Notes under the pieces: generated by a model
What the model saw: the letters and a program-made list of their open reading frames with translations, nothing else
Told to the model about the DNA's origin: nothing
Database searches by the model: none
Program-made: the position numbers and the translations under genes
DNA from: Branchiostoma floridae
Taxonomy: Eukaryota > Chordata > Leptocardii > Amphioxiformes > Branchiostomatidae
DNA: 64,000 bases
Direction of reading: 5' to 3'
Assembly: GCF_000003815.2 (NCBI RefSeq)
Contig: NC_049997.1
Location: 4,453,456-4,517,455 of the forward strand
Shown here: positions 12,501 through 24,000 of the stretch, piece by piece
Layout: each line of letters begins with the position of its first letter
Numbering within the stretch: position 1 is the stretch's first letter

Positions 12501-12640
12501 TGGTTTATTCCAAATAAAAACAAGACACTTGCAACCAGAGGCTGAATTACGGCCTTGCTGTACAGCACCACTGCGCTACAAATACAATAAAATCATAAAA
12601 AACGTTACATATATACAATCGATGATATACAATCAAATTG
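12437..12640 (-). repeat. (CAAT)n tract joined to a retroelement 3' end
   Basis: About 16 perfect CAAT units (12437-12499) are followed by TGGTTTATTCCAAATAAAAA and GC-richer sequence. Read on the minus strand this is a 3' UTR that ends in (ATTG)n, the tail form of several LINE and SINE families. Confidence 0.5.
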
Positions 12641-12997
12641 TTAACATTAATTTCCATTCTTATTGTTCAATAGGGATGCCATAAATGGAGTTGCACTTTT
12701 TTTGTAGCGTTCAGTTCTGGGTTTGACAGAGTCTAGTTGGTTGCTGGCCCTTGTAGTTCTCCCAGTGATAGCCCCCCCCCCCCGGGGTTTGTGGTAGCCA
12801 GTGACGGAAGTCACTTTAACAATGAGTTTAGTTTATTGCCATTTACTTTTGGCTTGTCATTAGCAAGCTACTTTTCCGTTGGGCGATAGGAGAACAACAA
12901 TACAATACACCAAAAATACAACGTGAATGCCCAATAAAACATTTAAATGATCAAAAATAGACATCAAAAAGGCATACAGATCTGCAAAAGTTCTTAG

Positions 12998-13073
12998 AGT
13001 TTAAAGCTATACTACGGAATAGTAGGAAAAGCTACATTTTGTTTTGTTCAAATATTCCGTAGTATACCTTTAA
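12998..13073. repeat. Short foldback element
   Basis: TTTAAAGCTATACTACGGAA at the left and TTCCGTAGTATACCTTTAA at the right form a ~20-bp inverted repeat around a ~35-base loop. It is probably a tiny MITE. Confidence 0.55.
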
Positions 13074-13254
13074 TTAACTTCTTTTACATAATGCCTCAAC
13101 AACATCCAGTTGGAGAATTGCTTTTTCTGTGAATTGTTTCCTGGTAACGAGAGTCCGATTAAGTTTTTTTTTTTCTGTTGTTGATGTTCTGACGTTTAAT
13201 GAATGTTAATGTCCGGTTGGAATGATGTCATTTATTAGACTATTAAAGACTATG

Positions 13255-13510
13255 CCCCTTTTGATGTGGCCAGCGCGTTCGTGTCAGGCTCAAGATGTCC
13301 TGAGGTCGAATCCCGCTGTGGCACCGTCTTATGCCCTTGGAAAGGCACTTTACAGGACTTCTGCTCACTTGACTCAGGTGTAAATGAGTATCTAGATGCG
13401 GCTAGTGGCAGTGGCAGGCCTTTGTGACTAAGGCAGGCCTTAGGGGCATGTTCGGGCATAACGCACTCGTTTACACGAGTCAGGGGTAGGAGGAACCCCT
13501 TACATCCTTG
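13255..13510 (+). repeat. tRNA-derived SINE
   Basis: The head holds a degenerate A box (TGGCCAGCGCGTT) and a perfect B box (GGTCGAATCCC) at tRNA-like spacing. A body with CTTGGAAAGGCACTTTACAG and GACTCAGGTGTAAATGAGTA follows, a central domain shared by many animal tRNA-SINEs. A related headless piece lies at 26435-26640. Polymerase III promoter layout and the domain support the SINE call. Confidence 0.6.
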
Positions 13511-13774
13511 GTCGGAAGTCCTCCTAGGAGACGAAAAACAAAGCTGCAGCTGCTGGAGCCGTCACACACGTGACATACAGTTCTGTCCCTGTGAGACTCA
13601 GTGCTCCAGTAGACGAGAGGGTAGAGAAGGAATTGCACACCCCTCCTTCACTATAACAAGTCATGTACAGGTCAGGCAAACAGGTTGTCGAACCCACCGG
13701 CAAATGTCTGTCTGCCTGCTCATCTGTCGAATCGACAGGAGAATCCAAAAATGCCTGTTACCTGTTTATATAAT

Positions 13775-16700
13775 TTAGTTGCCTGTGTTATATACCACTT
13801 GGCGTGGAAAGATGGTCACAGTGCCTTCCTGTTTACTGGTCACCAACAACTGTCCGTCACGTCCAATAGCAATGCCCCATGGGTCTTCTATGTTGACCAG
13901 GGTGCGGACAAATTTCCCGCGGCTTGTATACATGTCAACTCGCCCCGGTAGTCCGTTCGCCACAACGATGCGCCCCAAAGTATCCAAGCAGATTCCTCGG
14001 GAATGACAGGGGAACTGTCCTCGTCGGCATGTTCCAGCTGTGAATAACCTCACCCCGTGGCGATTATAGACCTGGATACTGTTCGGGATGACCGTGACAA
14101 GGATGTTTCCCTTGCTATCTGTCGTTACGCTTGATATGAGGGACCGCTGTGTCTCCCTGAATCTCAGATGTAACGATCCGTTAGGTTGGAACACCAATAT
14201 TTCATTCTTGTTGGTCACGATGATTTTGTGGTTGTCCACGTCCACTGCAATTTCAGGATACACTAAGACACCCGTGACGTCAAATTTGGACAAAGGCTGT
14301 CCATGGCGTCTGTACTGCACCACATGTACCTCCTCCTCCCTTACCCCCGCAACCCACAAATGCCCCTCTCCATCAATGGCGACACCGTTGGGTTGCATTT
14401 TCACCTTTTTACCCGGGACGACGGTTGGGAAGAGGCGGAGGTAGACCCCACTCATGTTGTGGACTTGGATTCGTCTGTTGTAGAAATCAGGCACGAAGAT
14501 CTCGTTGTCGTCAGACACTGCCACTCTGCAGGCTTGTTGAAACTTCCCTGGTTCTGTTCCCAACCCTCCAAAGACGATCTTCTCTGGTTTCTCATCTTCA
14601 CCATTAGGGGCTGCAGTAAAAGATCACAACTTCACATTCCTCCGGAAATCACAAGTGTTCAATGATTACTCCATGGGTCGTTCGTAAGTTTTAAGGAAAA
14701 GCGTGGAAAAACTTGGTCTGGTTTACATGTACAACACAAAATATAAGACAACTAGCGTTCCACGACCCATGCCTTCGGCAAATAACCATTACAACTTATT
14801 ACGTGTTCCTCATTGATCATAGTAATAAGGTCCTGTATCTATATCTGTATCTGTATCTATATAGCCGGTATAACCGCCGTTCGGCGTAACACACAAGCCT
14901 CGCAGGCACGTGGCGCGGCAGCAGCTGAGGCAGCTGGTCCTCATTTGAATGCCACACAGGCCTTTAAACTAGCCATAGTTTGACATAAATGCTTACCCCA
15001 TCCTCCCCGAGCATACATACTTATTCATAGACTAGGAAGTTGAAAACCTACCCTGAGAGGTTCTTGGGCTAGACGACAGGGTAGGTGTTGCTTCCCCCAA
15101 GGAGCCATTGGCTGTCGAGTTATGCTGGTACCGGTCTTCTACAAAAACACATATATATACATACAAAGGCTACCAATAACATTGCTTCCTTCCTTCCTGC
15201 ATCTTATGATACCATGTCTCCTGCAAGAGTTAGTTTTATGGAAGAAGGTGCAAAATACATTAAGAAATGTTTTAAGAAAGAAATGTTAACCATTGTACTA
15301 TATGATCATTGTGCTATATGATTATCCGCCTTTGTCATAAAGCCCCCTTTACAAATCCAGAATTTAGCTCAGCCGAGTTGTCAGCGAGCTCTAAATTACG
15401 AGAATGTATGACCCTGACGCCGACGAAGAAACACTGCCATTTGTTCGTAGGCATCAGGGTCATGCCTCCTTGTAATTTAGAGCTCGCTGACAACTCGGCC
15501 GAGCTAAATTCTTGATTTGTAAAGGGGGCTTAATGATGGCATAGGCATTCAAACGGTACAGTTTGACATAAGTGTCTACATCAACCTCCCCGGACATATA
15601 TATATAAACAGCTCCCTGTCCACGAGAGATTATGTACATGTTGCTCAATGAATGCAGTGGAAAATGAAACACATTTTATCAGTCAGTGTCCTCACTATGA
15701 ATCCGAAAGAAACACATTATTTCAAACAGTTGTCACAATTTCCAATTTCACCAAGCTTGCACCACCTAAAATATTACCAAAAGACTGTATTTCTACTTAA
15801 AGCACAAAATCCCACCATCATACAGAACGTGGAGTACTTCATTAACCACTGCCTTCAAAGAGGAAATCAAACCCGACAATAGTACTCACAGTATCATATA
15901 GTTTTATGTATCACACTAACTACCTCTCTTAGTCCTTGAGACTGTATATGCAATTAGCCTTTGGGCATGATTTTGCAAAATAAACAATTATATCCACATT
16001 CTTAGACTTGCAGATTGAAAACTTACCCAGAGAGGTTATTAAGATTGGCGACAACGTTGGTGTTGTTTCCCTCAAGTAGCCATTGGCTGTCGTTACCTGC
16101 AAAAGAATATCAATAAACTCAATTTTGTATAATAGCATTTTTATCAAAACTTGATAGAGAAATTGATCAGAAGGATCATCATACTGCGACCTTTAATCAT
16201 TTGTTTGTAAACGTGAAGCCAAACGTATCATGACACTTCATACATCTGTGATGATTATGATGCAAAAGTTCAAAGGGAACAACAATATCCTGATGGCCTT
16301 CGGTGTATAATGGTATGAGCGTTCTGTTACATTGTGTGCAAGGAAATGTTACAATCCGTGTGGGATTCTAACAAACCAATCGAAAACAGGTCATATGAGT
16401 AAAAAGCAAATAAAATTTTCTCTCCCACCTTCAACGTCGGACTAGTTATTGTCGTTGTTTCAGAACTACAGCATCCAGGGTGATCTGACGCATGGCTTAG
16501 TGTGGAGGTCAATATCTGTTGATAGGAAGTTATGTCTTTGATAAATGACAATGTTTTCATTTATGTAAAACAAAAAAATCATATATTTACCATATGACAA
16601 TTCCATGCAATGTCTTACATTCTCAATGTTAATGCGGAAATACGTTTTTGATTATTCAACTTCTTCATAACCATGTACATGTATTAAGGTTTTTCTGTGT

Positions 16701-19700
16701 TGAACAATTGATGCTTGATGCCATGTTTGATGCCATGACTGTGAAACGTAGCAAATATACACAAATCTACCGTTAACCTGACTTCAATCCCTCTGAAGCT
16801 AGGGAAGAATCACACATACACACAGACGTTGATGACAATGTGTATTGACATGAGTTAGCTTCTACCTGACTGCCCTCCCCAGCCCAAGTCCGCATGCGTG
16901 GACTGTTCCATTGGTGAGGGGGGAATAACCATTCTAACTAATCTAACATCTACCACAAGGTTCGAGAAGATAAACGGAAGCGTACCATTTGAGTATCCCG
17001 TGTTGTAGAAGAATGCCCATATTAAGCTTCCGACGATGGCCAATACCACCATGGGGATACACGTTAGGATAGCATCGCACTCGCAGCGATATCGACACCC
17101 TGGAAAAAATATTTTATATTACCTTAATCCTTGCCCTGCTGGTGATTGTTTGGCCAGTTTAACCTCCCAAATCGGATGGTTTCATCAGGTAAGTAAAACT
17201 TGACCTGTTCCATGATGAATACCCCAAACCCATAACAATACAGCTCAGCATGACAAGGGTTAAATATGTCCATCCCGTATATAAACGGGCTCGGTAGGAC
17301 AAGGGTTTAAAATCAGCAAAATGGAAAACCGAATCGAACGACAAGAAATGAAAGCAGTTGTAAAACGTAGTGGATGAAGCTCTAGATAAAGAGATTTACT
17401 TTGCCTAACAACTCTGCGTAATCAGCATGAATTGCTGATTACGTGATATATAGAAAATGTATTGCATGATATTTCCCTTATAAATTTAAAAATGATGCTT
17501 TCAAATCAGCGGTAGCCAACATTTATGATGCACATGCAAACTTTCGTCAACCTTGTCAGTCATTCTAACGGTCAACCAGCATGTAAGAAAAGGACAAAAT
17601 ACATTTTACATAAGACTGTCTTACCACAAATGTCCTGTTGGGGACCGTTTGGCATCGGTGCCTGATTTCTATCGTCACGCACACTCGATGCACTCTCGGT
17701 TGTGTTTCTTTCCGCTGGCACGACATCATCTTCCCCATATCTAACAGCATACGGTTCGATGTTGACATTGGCAAAACTGGCATCTTGTGTTTGTGCACTC
17801 TCGGTTGTGTTTCTCTCTGTTGGAACGTCGTCCTCTTCCCCACATCTAACAGCATACGGTTCAATGTTGCCATTGGCAGAGCTGACATCTTGCTTGTGTT
17901 CACTCTCGGTTGTGTTTCTCTCCGTTGGAACACCATAATCTTCCCCACATCTAACAGCATACGGTGCAATGCTGACATTGGCAGAGCTGACATCTTGCTT
18001 GTGTTCACTCTCGGTTGTGTTTCTCTCCGTTGGAACACCATCATCTTCACCATATCTGACAGCATACGGTTCAATGTTGACATTGGTAGAGCTGGCATCT
18101 TGCGTTTGTGCACTCTCGGATGTGTTTCTCTCCGTTGGAAAGTCACCATCTTCACCATATCTGACAGAATACGGTTCGATGTTGACATTGGTAGAGCTGG
18201 CATCTTGTGTTTGTGCACTCTCGGATGTGTTTCTCTCCGTTGGAAAGTCATCATCTTCACCATATCTAACGGCATACGGTTCGGTGTGGTCAATAATGCA
18301 ACAACTGGCATCTTGCGCTTCTCCGTTCCTTGTTTCCTTGCTCTTTGTAACCATGTCATCATCATCATGATCATCTGTTTGATATCTAACAGCATATGGT
18401 TTGATGCCACCAATGCCTGCTGGTCTGGAAGCTGTTTTCCCTGTTGTTGTCACCGGATTTGCTTGAGCCATACCGCCTGCGGTTACCAGGACTGTCGCAT
18501 CGGAGATGGGATCTTCATTCATCCTTTCAATACTTTCTGACTTAGTGCCAGCTTCTGGCGATATCATTTGATCCTTTCATAGAATCCGACAGATTACGTC
18601 TGTGCGAGATATTGTTCGACTTTCTTCACTTTTATAATTGCTGTTAAAACGTGCCCAATTGCTATTTCATTGCAATTCACACAATTCTCAATACAGCAGC
18701 TCTTTGTCCAATCTCTAAAAATATAAATTCCGAATAAAATGGATTATCAATAGCAAATAATCTGGCTAAAATGTGAGAAACGGCTTCGCTGGCCTAGTCT
18801 GTGCAGACAATATCAATAATCACTGTTTCTTTCTTGTTTTTGCATGTAATCCCAAGAGACGCACATTAGTCTGACTAGTTTGATTTGGACCAACCCATGC
18901 AAAATTGATTTTCTACAAACATATTTTTTTCGTGAAAAATATCCATAAACATTGCTAGATAGTGATATCGTAATATGTCTATCTTTAATTATTAGACATA
19001 TTAGTCTGACTAGTTTGATTTGGACGAACCCATGCATTGATGGCTTTCCTAATATTTTTTTCATTCAAAATATCCATAAACATTGCTAGATAGTGATATC
19101 GTAATATGTCTATCTTGAATTGTTAAACATAACATATAGTCTGACTAGTTTGATTTGGACCAACCCATATAATAATTGATTTTCTGAAAATGTTATTTTT
19201 TTCGTGAAAAATATTCATTACCATTGCTAGATAGTGATATCGTAATACGTCTATCTTGAATTGTGCAGAATTGCAACTAGGTAATACTTTGACTTTTGAG
19301 AGGTTACCTGCTTGATGAATAATCTTTTTTATGGATTTTTTGGCATCAAACCATTGGTAGGACAACGTAAAGGCATGATAAAATGTTTATATAAAATGTA
19401 AATATCTGACAGAAAACTTTTTAAACCGTAGCTTTGGTGTTTGCATGCACTTTAAGGATTTTGTTACTCTGAGCTATTATTTGGCCAAACCTCACAATTC
19501 TTTAAAGCATAATTTAATATTCTTTGACTTAGCACCCATTGCCTATGACATTCAAACCACATATTTACAAAATAAAACGAAGAACAATTTTTCAACAGTT
19601 TGAAGAACTGTTTTGGAGATAGAAGGGAATATCCGTGGTCTCAACAAGAAGTAAATGATCAATAACACATGAAATAACAATCAGGACATTTTGTACTCAC

Positions 19701-19733
19701 TGTAGATGCAGGCGGCAGATACTCAAAATCCAT
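13775..19733 (-). CDS. Type II membrane protein with tyrosine-repeat cytoplasmic tail and NHL-repeat ectodomain
   Basis: Five exons splice in frame to 672 residues: 19701-19733 (MDFEYLPPAST), 17625-18573, 16986-17099, 15052-15138 and 13775-14610, with intron phases 0,1,1,1 and GT/AG ends. Residues ~50-325 carry 35-residue tyrosine repeats. Residues ~337-359 form one membrane segment (TCIPMVVLAIVGSLIWAFFY) preceded by Cys and Arg. A short Ser/Thr stalk with Asn-glycosylation sites follows. Residues ~411-672 hold six NHL-type blades (for example VAVSDDNEIFVPDFYNRRIQ, GVAIDGEGHLWVAG), enough for a beta-propeller that usually binds protein or RNA. With no signal peptide, a type II orientation is inferred: repeats inside, propeller outside. 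The 19701-19733 exon and its acceptor at 18573 are weaker; translation could start at 18567 (659 aa). Two more stalk-like exons (16429-16515, 16027-16096) are alternative or lost. The ligand is unknown. Confidence 0.75.
15341..15530. mobile_element. Near-perfect palindromic MITE with TAA duplication
   Basis: A 190-bp element whose arms (~60 bp each) are almost exact reverse complements, starting AGCCCCCTTTACAAATC. TAA flanks both ends (15338-15340, 15531-15533). An inner ATGACCCTGACGCC/GGCATCAGGGTCAT pair extends the hairpin. The high arm identity suggests a young insertion. Confidence 0.85.
16027..16096 (-). CDS. Candidate duplicated stalk exon of the NHL-receptor gene
   Basis: A 70-base segment flanked by TTTTGCAG and GG/GTAAGT. 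In phase 0 it reads VTTANGYLRETTPTLSPILI and then TSLG. It is a clear duplicate of the used exon 15052-15138 (STANGSLGEATPTLSSSPRT). Nucleotide similarity continues through the donor site. It ends in phase 1, compatible with the next exon, but it needs a phase-0 donor upstream. It may be an alternative exon or a dead copy. Confidence 0.4.
16429..16515 (-). CDS. Candidate alternative stalk exon of the NHL-receptor gene
   Basis: Between an acceptor (CAACAG) and a donor (AAG then GTGGGA) lies an 87-base open segment reading ILTSTLSHASDHPGCCSSET and then TTITSPTLK. It is Ser/Thr-rich like a glycosylated stalk. It fits only a phase-0 upstream donor, whereas the membrane exon ends in phase 1. It therefore cannot join the main model without another donor; a GTG/GTAGAT inside the sequence after 16986 is one option. 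Real use is uncertain. Confidence 0.35.
17680..18410 (-). repeat. 105-bp coding tandem repeat (35-aa units) in the NHL-receptor gene
   Basis: Six close copies plus one degenerate copy of a 35-residue unit, each built as IEPYAVRYGEDD, then a variable pair, PTERNTTES, then about 12 variable residues ending NVN. Because the unit is 105 bp (divisible by three), unit gain or loss keeps the frame. Within units the tyrosines and the acidic GEDD patch are the most constant positions. The first copy (IKPYAVRYQTDDHDDDD) is diverged and the last is truncated. Confidence 0.9.
18866..19260. repeat. 135-bp tandem repeat, about 2.9 units
   Basis: Units beginning near 18866, 19001 and 19137 share TAGTCTGACTAGTTTGATTT, GGACCAACCCAT and CATTGCTAGATAGTGATATC. 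It lies in the first intron of the NHL-receptor gene. Confidence 0.85.
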
Positions 19734-20019
19734 GTTGAGTTCGGAATCAGCTACAGTTAGTAACACAATTAAACAATTATTAAAATGATTTTGAAACCAT
19801 ACGCCTTCTTTAAGGGTCCTCAATACTCTGAACGACCCTGTGCCTAGTTCGTTGATCTTTAATTGGCCGCCGATTTCATATTAGTCAGATATGAGTGAAT
19901 CTTTCGCCTAAAATTGTAGCCTTTCAAATTTCAAATGGTTCGGTGACCTATGAATATAAGCGGACCCTCTAGTCTAACGTCGCTCGATGATCGAGAGGAC
20001 ATGTACCATATGATGCTGT

Positions 20020-20150
20020 AAAAGATACTTTGTGAAGATACTGGCTGCTCGGCTGAAGAACTGCCCAAGGCTATGGAGGATGGGGAAGGATGGAGGAAGA
20101 GAGTCATGTCCATCCGAGCAACCAGCACGCCCGGATGATGATGATGATGT
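20020..20150 (+). pseudogene. LINE 3'-end fragment with (GAT)n tail
   Basis: The plus strand encodes EELPKAMEDGEGWRKRVMSI and RATSTPG before a stop. This is the usual closing segment (DG-WR-RV--IRA) of many animal LINE reverse transcriptases. It is followed by a short GATGATGATGATG tail. The insertion lies between the NHL-receptor gene and transporter copy A. Upstream frames are broken. Confidence 0.55.
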
Positions 20151-21059
20151 AAAAAGTGACCATTTAGAGCTCTCAGACTCAGAGGTGAGCTCTTGTCCTT
20201 CTGCGTGACGCCTTCTGTGCTGGACTCAGACGTATTTTGTACTTAAAGAAATCCTATATCGAGATGAGACCAATTCAAACCAATTATTCAGCACATGGCA
20301 CGTGCCATTTTATGAAGAGGGTGTAACCTGGGTGTTACAGAATCAATCGTAGAACACACGGCGTACTTATATGTATATGGCTGCTGGGATAGCGGCTATA
20401 CAGACACAGATAAAGAGCACAATGTTGACTAGCTACATATAGCGAGTGCAAATACTCTTGAAAACGAAGCATTCAACATCAGTATAATCTGGCAAAACGT
20501 TTCCTTCATTATCTGATTTAACTTTCTGGTAACATGTGGTTCCTAGACCTTCACAATTAGAATAGTTTTCACAACATTTATATACATGTATCGTATGTAA
20601 AAAGTTTGACGATTTGTATGTAGTATAATATCATATAACAAGGCGCCGCGGACCAATCAGAAGGCCCCGTCCCACGTTGGTTATGACGCCGTAACACATA
20701 GATTCCGGCCTGTGTATCGCTCCTTCTGATAGGTACAAAATAACATACGTATATACTCGTTTTGTGCCACCCTATGGGGATAGGCAATACGCGGGAGAAG
20801 AATACTATATAACCTGATGATACAATGATACGGGTATGCCCATAATAAAAAGATTTTTTTTCTGTATACATGTTGACAATTAAGAATAACATGCATGTAC
20901 TAGAATTGCAAAAGGGATTCTTAACTTCGTATTTCTATTATATCAATTAGCCCCCTCGCAATCGCAGAGACATTTTTGAGCCTAAAAGCTCTCACAAGCT
21001 ATCTATCATCAAGACTTCTCAGTACTTCTATAGATTTTGCATAATATTTTGGCAACGCC

Positions 21060-24000
21060 TCAAAGGCGCGTCATATTGACGTAACAGGGGACCACTTGGA
21101 AGCCTCTGGCGATCCCGTCAATACCGGAGTAGGTTGAGGCTATGCCGCCCACCACACCAATCAGGATGAACTCTATATGCCACGCCCACTCGTACGGCTG
21201 CACTTCGCTGTAAAAACGTAAGGGGGACAAAAAGGCCTCATGTTAAAATTTTGTTGTGTACAGTAGAACATTCCATTGAATATCCTAGTAGTTTAGCGAT
21301 GATCAAGAATACTCAACCTTGTATCCAAGTTTATTTTCATACCATCTCTTGTGTACCCTCTCTAACACTTTGAAAATCATGACATGCCCCCCCCCCCTAC
21401 CCCCCTACTCTTTTTCATGGAGTAGCCCTTATACTGTAATTGTAATACAACAATGTAAAAGTGTGGAAGCTTCTCTGTTTACCAAAGCTATCTCCATTTT
21501 TATTGGATTTTTCAAAATTCAATCGCAGAATGCTTACATTTCCGGCCAATCAGGACTCTTTTGTCTGGCGAGTTTCAAATAGAATAGGCAAGGGAAGATG
21601 AAGGTGAGGCAGGTGATGGTTGATCCTCCAACCAAAGACAAGATGGCGCCGAAATGAGGCAGACTCTCTCCGGTAAACAGTACCAGTCCCACCAAGCACG
21701 TCCGGAGTAAGATCCGGAATATACCGAACTCTGGCAGAAAATTTGACGTGAGAAGTTAATGAGACAGTTACACAATGTTTTGCTGACATGGCGCCAGAGG
21801 AAAATTGACCTCGACGTGACCAGTCACTCGAATGGATTACTAGAAGAGTGGTTTTGTCAGGCTAATAAAATAGTCAGACAATATTACACGAGAAAGTCAT
21901 TAAACAGACATCTGACCAATTCCTAGAGTCCGTATTCGTAAAATCTGATGTTTATAAACTTTACATGTCCAAATTTTGGGTCAATTAACCTGAAAAAGAC
22001 GGCTGACTTGTCATTTTAAACATTATAATAAGTCAGTTTGCGGTTTAAATTGCGCATGCATGGGCATCGTGGGTAAAGGTTCAAAGACATGAAGCCTATG
22101 AGACATACAATAAACGTCTGAACATGCATGAAGCATGGTGTACACAAGAATTGTTTACAAGTTAGGGGCTTCCATATTTGACATATTGCCCAGAATGCAC
22201 CTGGCTGCGCATGCGTGTCTTAAACATAGAACTGGCTTATTATAATCTGCTATCTATTAATCCATTATGGTGAATCATCTATAGACACATCCTATAGCTG
22301 CCATCATAAACCAATGATTGATTGATTAATTGATTGATTGATTTAACGAGACTTACTATTGGCTATCCTGAATCGTTCCTCCAGCTCATGACAGACGGGG
22401 GTGTTGAGTTGTTGACGATGATGAAAGCGAAGATGAGGTGTAAGGTGATAAGTCAACGATGCCTCCTGATTGGTTAGTTAATTGATAGATTGATTAAGCA
22501 AGACTTACTATTGGCTATCCTGAATCGTTCCTCCAGCTCATGACAGACGGGGTTGATGACGATGATGAATGCTGATTGGTTAGTTAATTGATTGATTGAT
22601 TAAACGAGACTTACTATTGGCTATCCTGAATCGTTCCTCCAGCTCCTGACAGACGGGGTTGATGACGATGATGAAGGCGAAGATGAGGTGTAACGTGATG
22701 AGGATGAGGGAGGCGTACTTCAGACCGCCCGCCGTCAGGGTAGACAGGATGTTGTTATCACACTCCGACTTGTAGACCAGAAAACCCGCAACGGACAGTG
22801 GAACATACATCAAGAGCAAAGCTGGAGGGGAGGGGGCATAACATTATATCTATGTCAATAATGTGTTAGTGCGTAAACTACCGCATGCAAATTGTATTCA
22901 ACACGTAATAGACTCCCCCCTCTGGTATATGCAAAGGTCAGTCCCACAGGGTGTTTCCAAAAACGAATTCCCCAATGAATTACATTGGAATGCATGCGGA
23001 AATGTTCTGAATATTTGGCAAGTTAATCGCAGTAAAATACTAACCGCTCCGCCCCTGAGGCGTCGCCATAAAATTTTATGTTTTAACATTTTATGCCTTT
23101 CAATACACACAAATGCACAACTTAATCGCACTTGGCTGTCATTACCTGCAAACGCCAGGACGACGGATCTGGAAAACTTTTCCGGTTCCTTCATATCTTG
23201 CTGAATTGTGGGAAATGTGCTCGCCCCTGAGTATGCGAACAGGATAGTTCCAAACGTCAGGAACAACGCCTGTAAAAAAACGAAAATCACCTTTGAAGAT
23301 GTTTCGGGGTCATCGCCATTAGTACTGCTCTGAGATTGAATTGCTAAAATTTAAAAAACTTGCATGCACTCATTCCCTAGAGATTTCGTTGTTGACAATG
23401 CTTTGTTTAGTTTAATATATTCAGTTGTCATGCATACATAAGAAATCGGTTATATTTTCAGGGATACCTGCAAAATATGAGAAAACACAACAATCTCGCG
23501 GACACCATTGCAAGCTGGAAGATGGGTAGAAAGCTCAGAGGACAAAACGATTATTTCATTGACAATACGCATGGGATACATACTTTTTAGGTCCTATTTT
23601 AACCATGATGGTGATGATTTTGCACTCCGCCAAAGGACTACCCATAATGCCTCAAGTCACCCAGCATGCCATGGGATCCTTAAAAAGTTTACTACTCTTC
23701 CAACTTTTTTCCTGTCTTATGATGTTTAAAAGCTGGTAATTAAACAAGGTAAAGAAACGTACTTTGATCTCCACTTCTCCGTCCTTTACATGTTGAAAGT
23801 TCGGGATGTCCACAAGAACACCAATCAACATCAGTAGACAGGCCAGGACTGTGGATGCGGAGGCTACAACTGCCACAGGCCTTGAGAAAAAAATTGTAAG
23901 ACAATTAAAAACAAAATTGTCCACAATTATACCAGTACAGAAACTGTTTGCGGTGGTTTAATGTTCGCGGTTTTCGTGTTGCAAATTTACCGCGAACTCA

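Noticed and set aside
14088-14665. Plus-strand frames opposite the NHL exon
   Set aside because: They are antisense shadows; the minus-strand frame has clear NHL blades and splice sites.
17638-18540. Long plus-strand open frame of 300 residues across the receptor repeats
   Set aside because: It is the antisense of the 105-bp coding repeat; a unit divisible by three without stops opens several frames at once.
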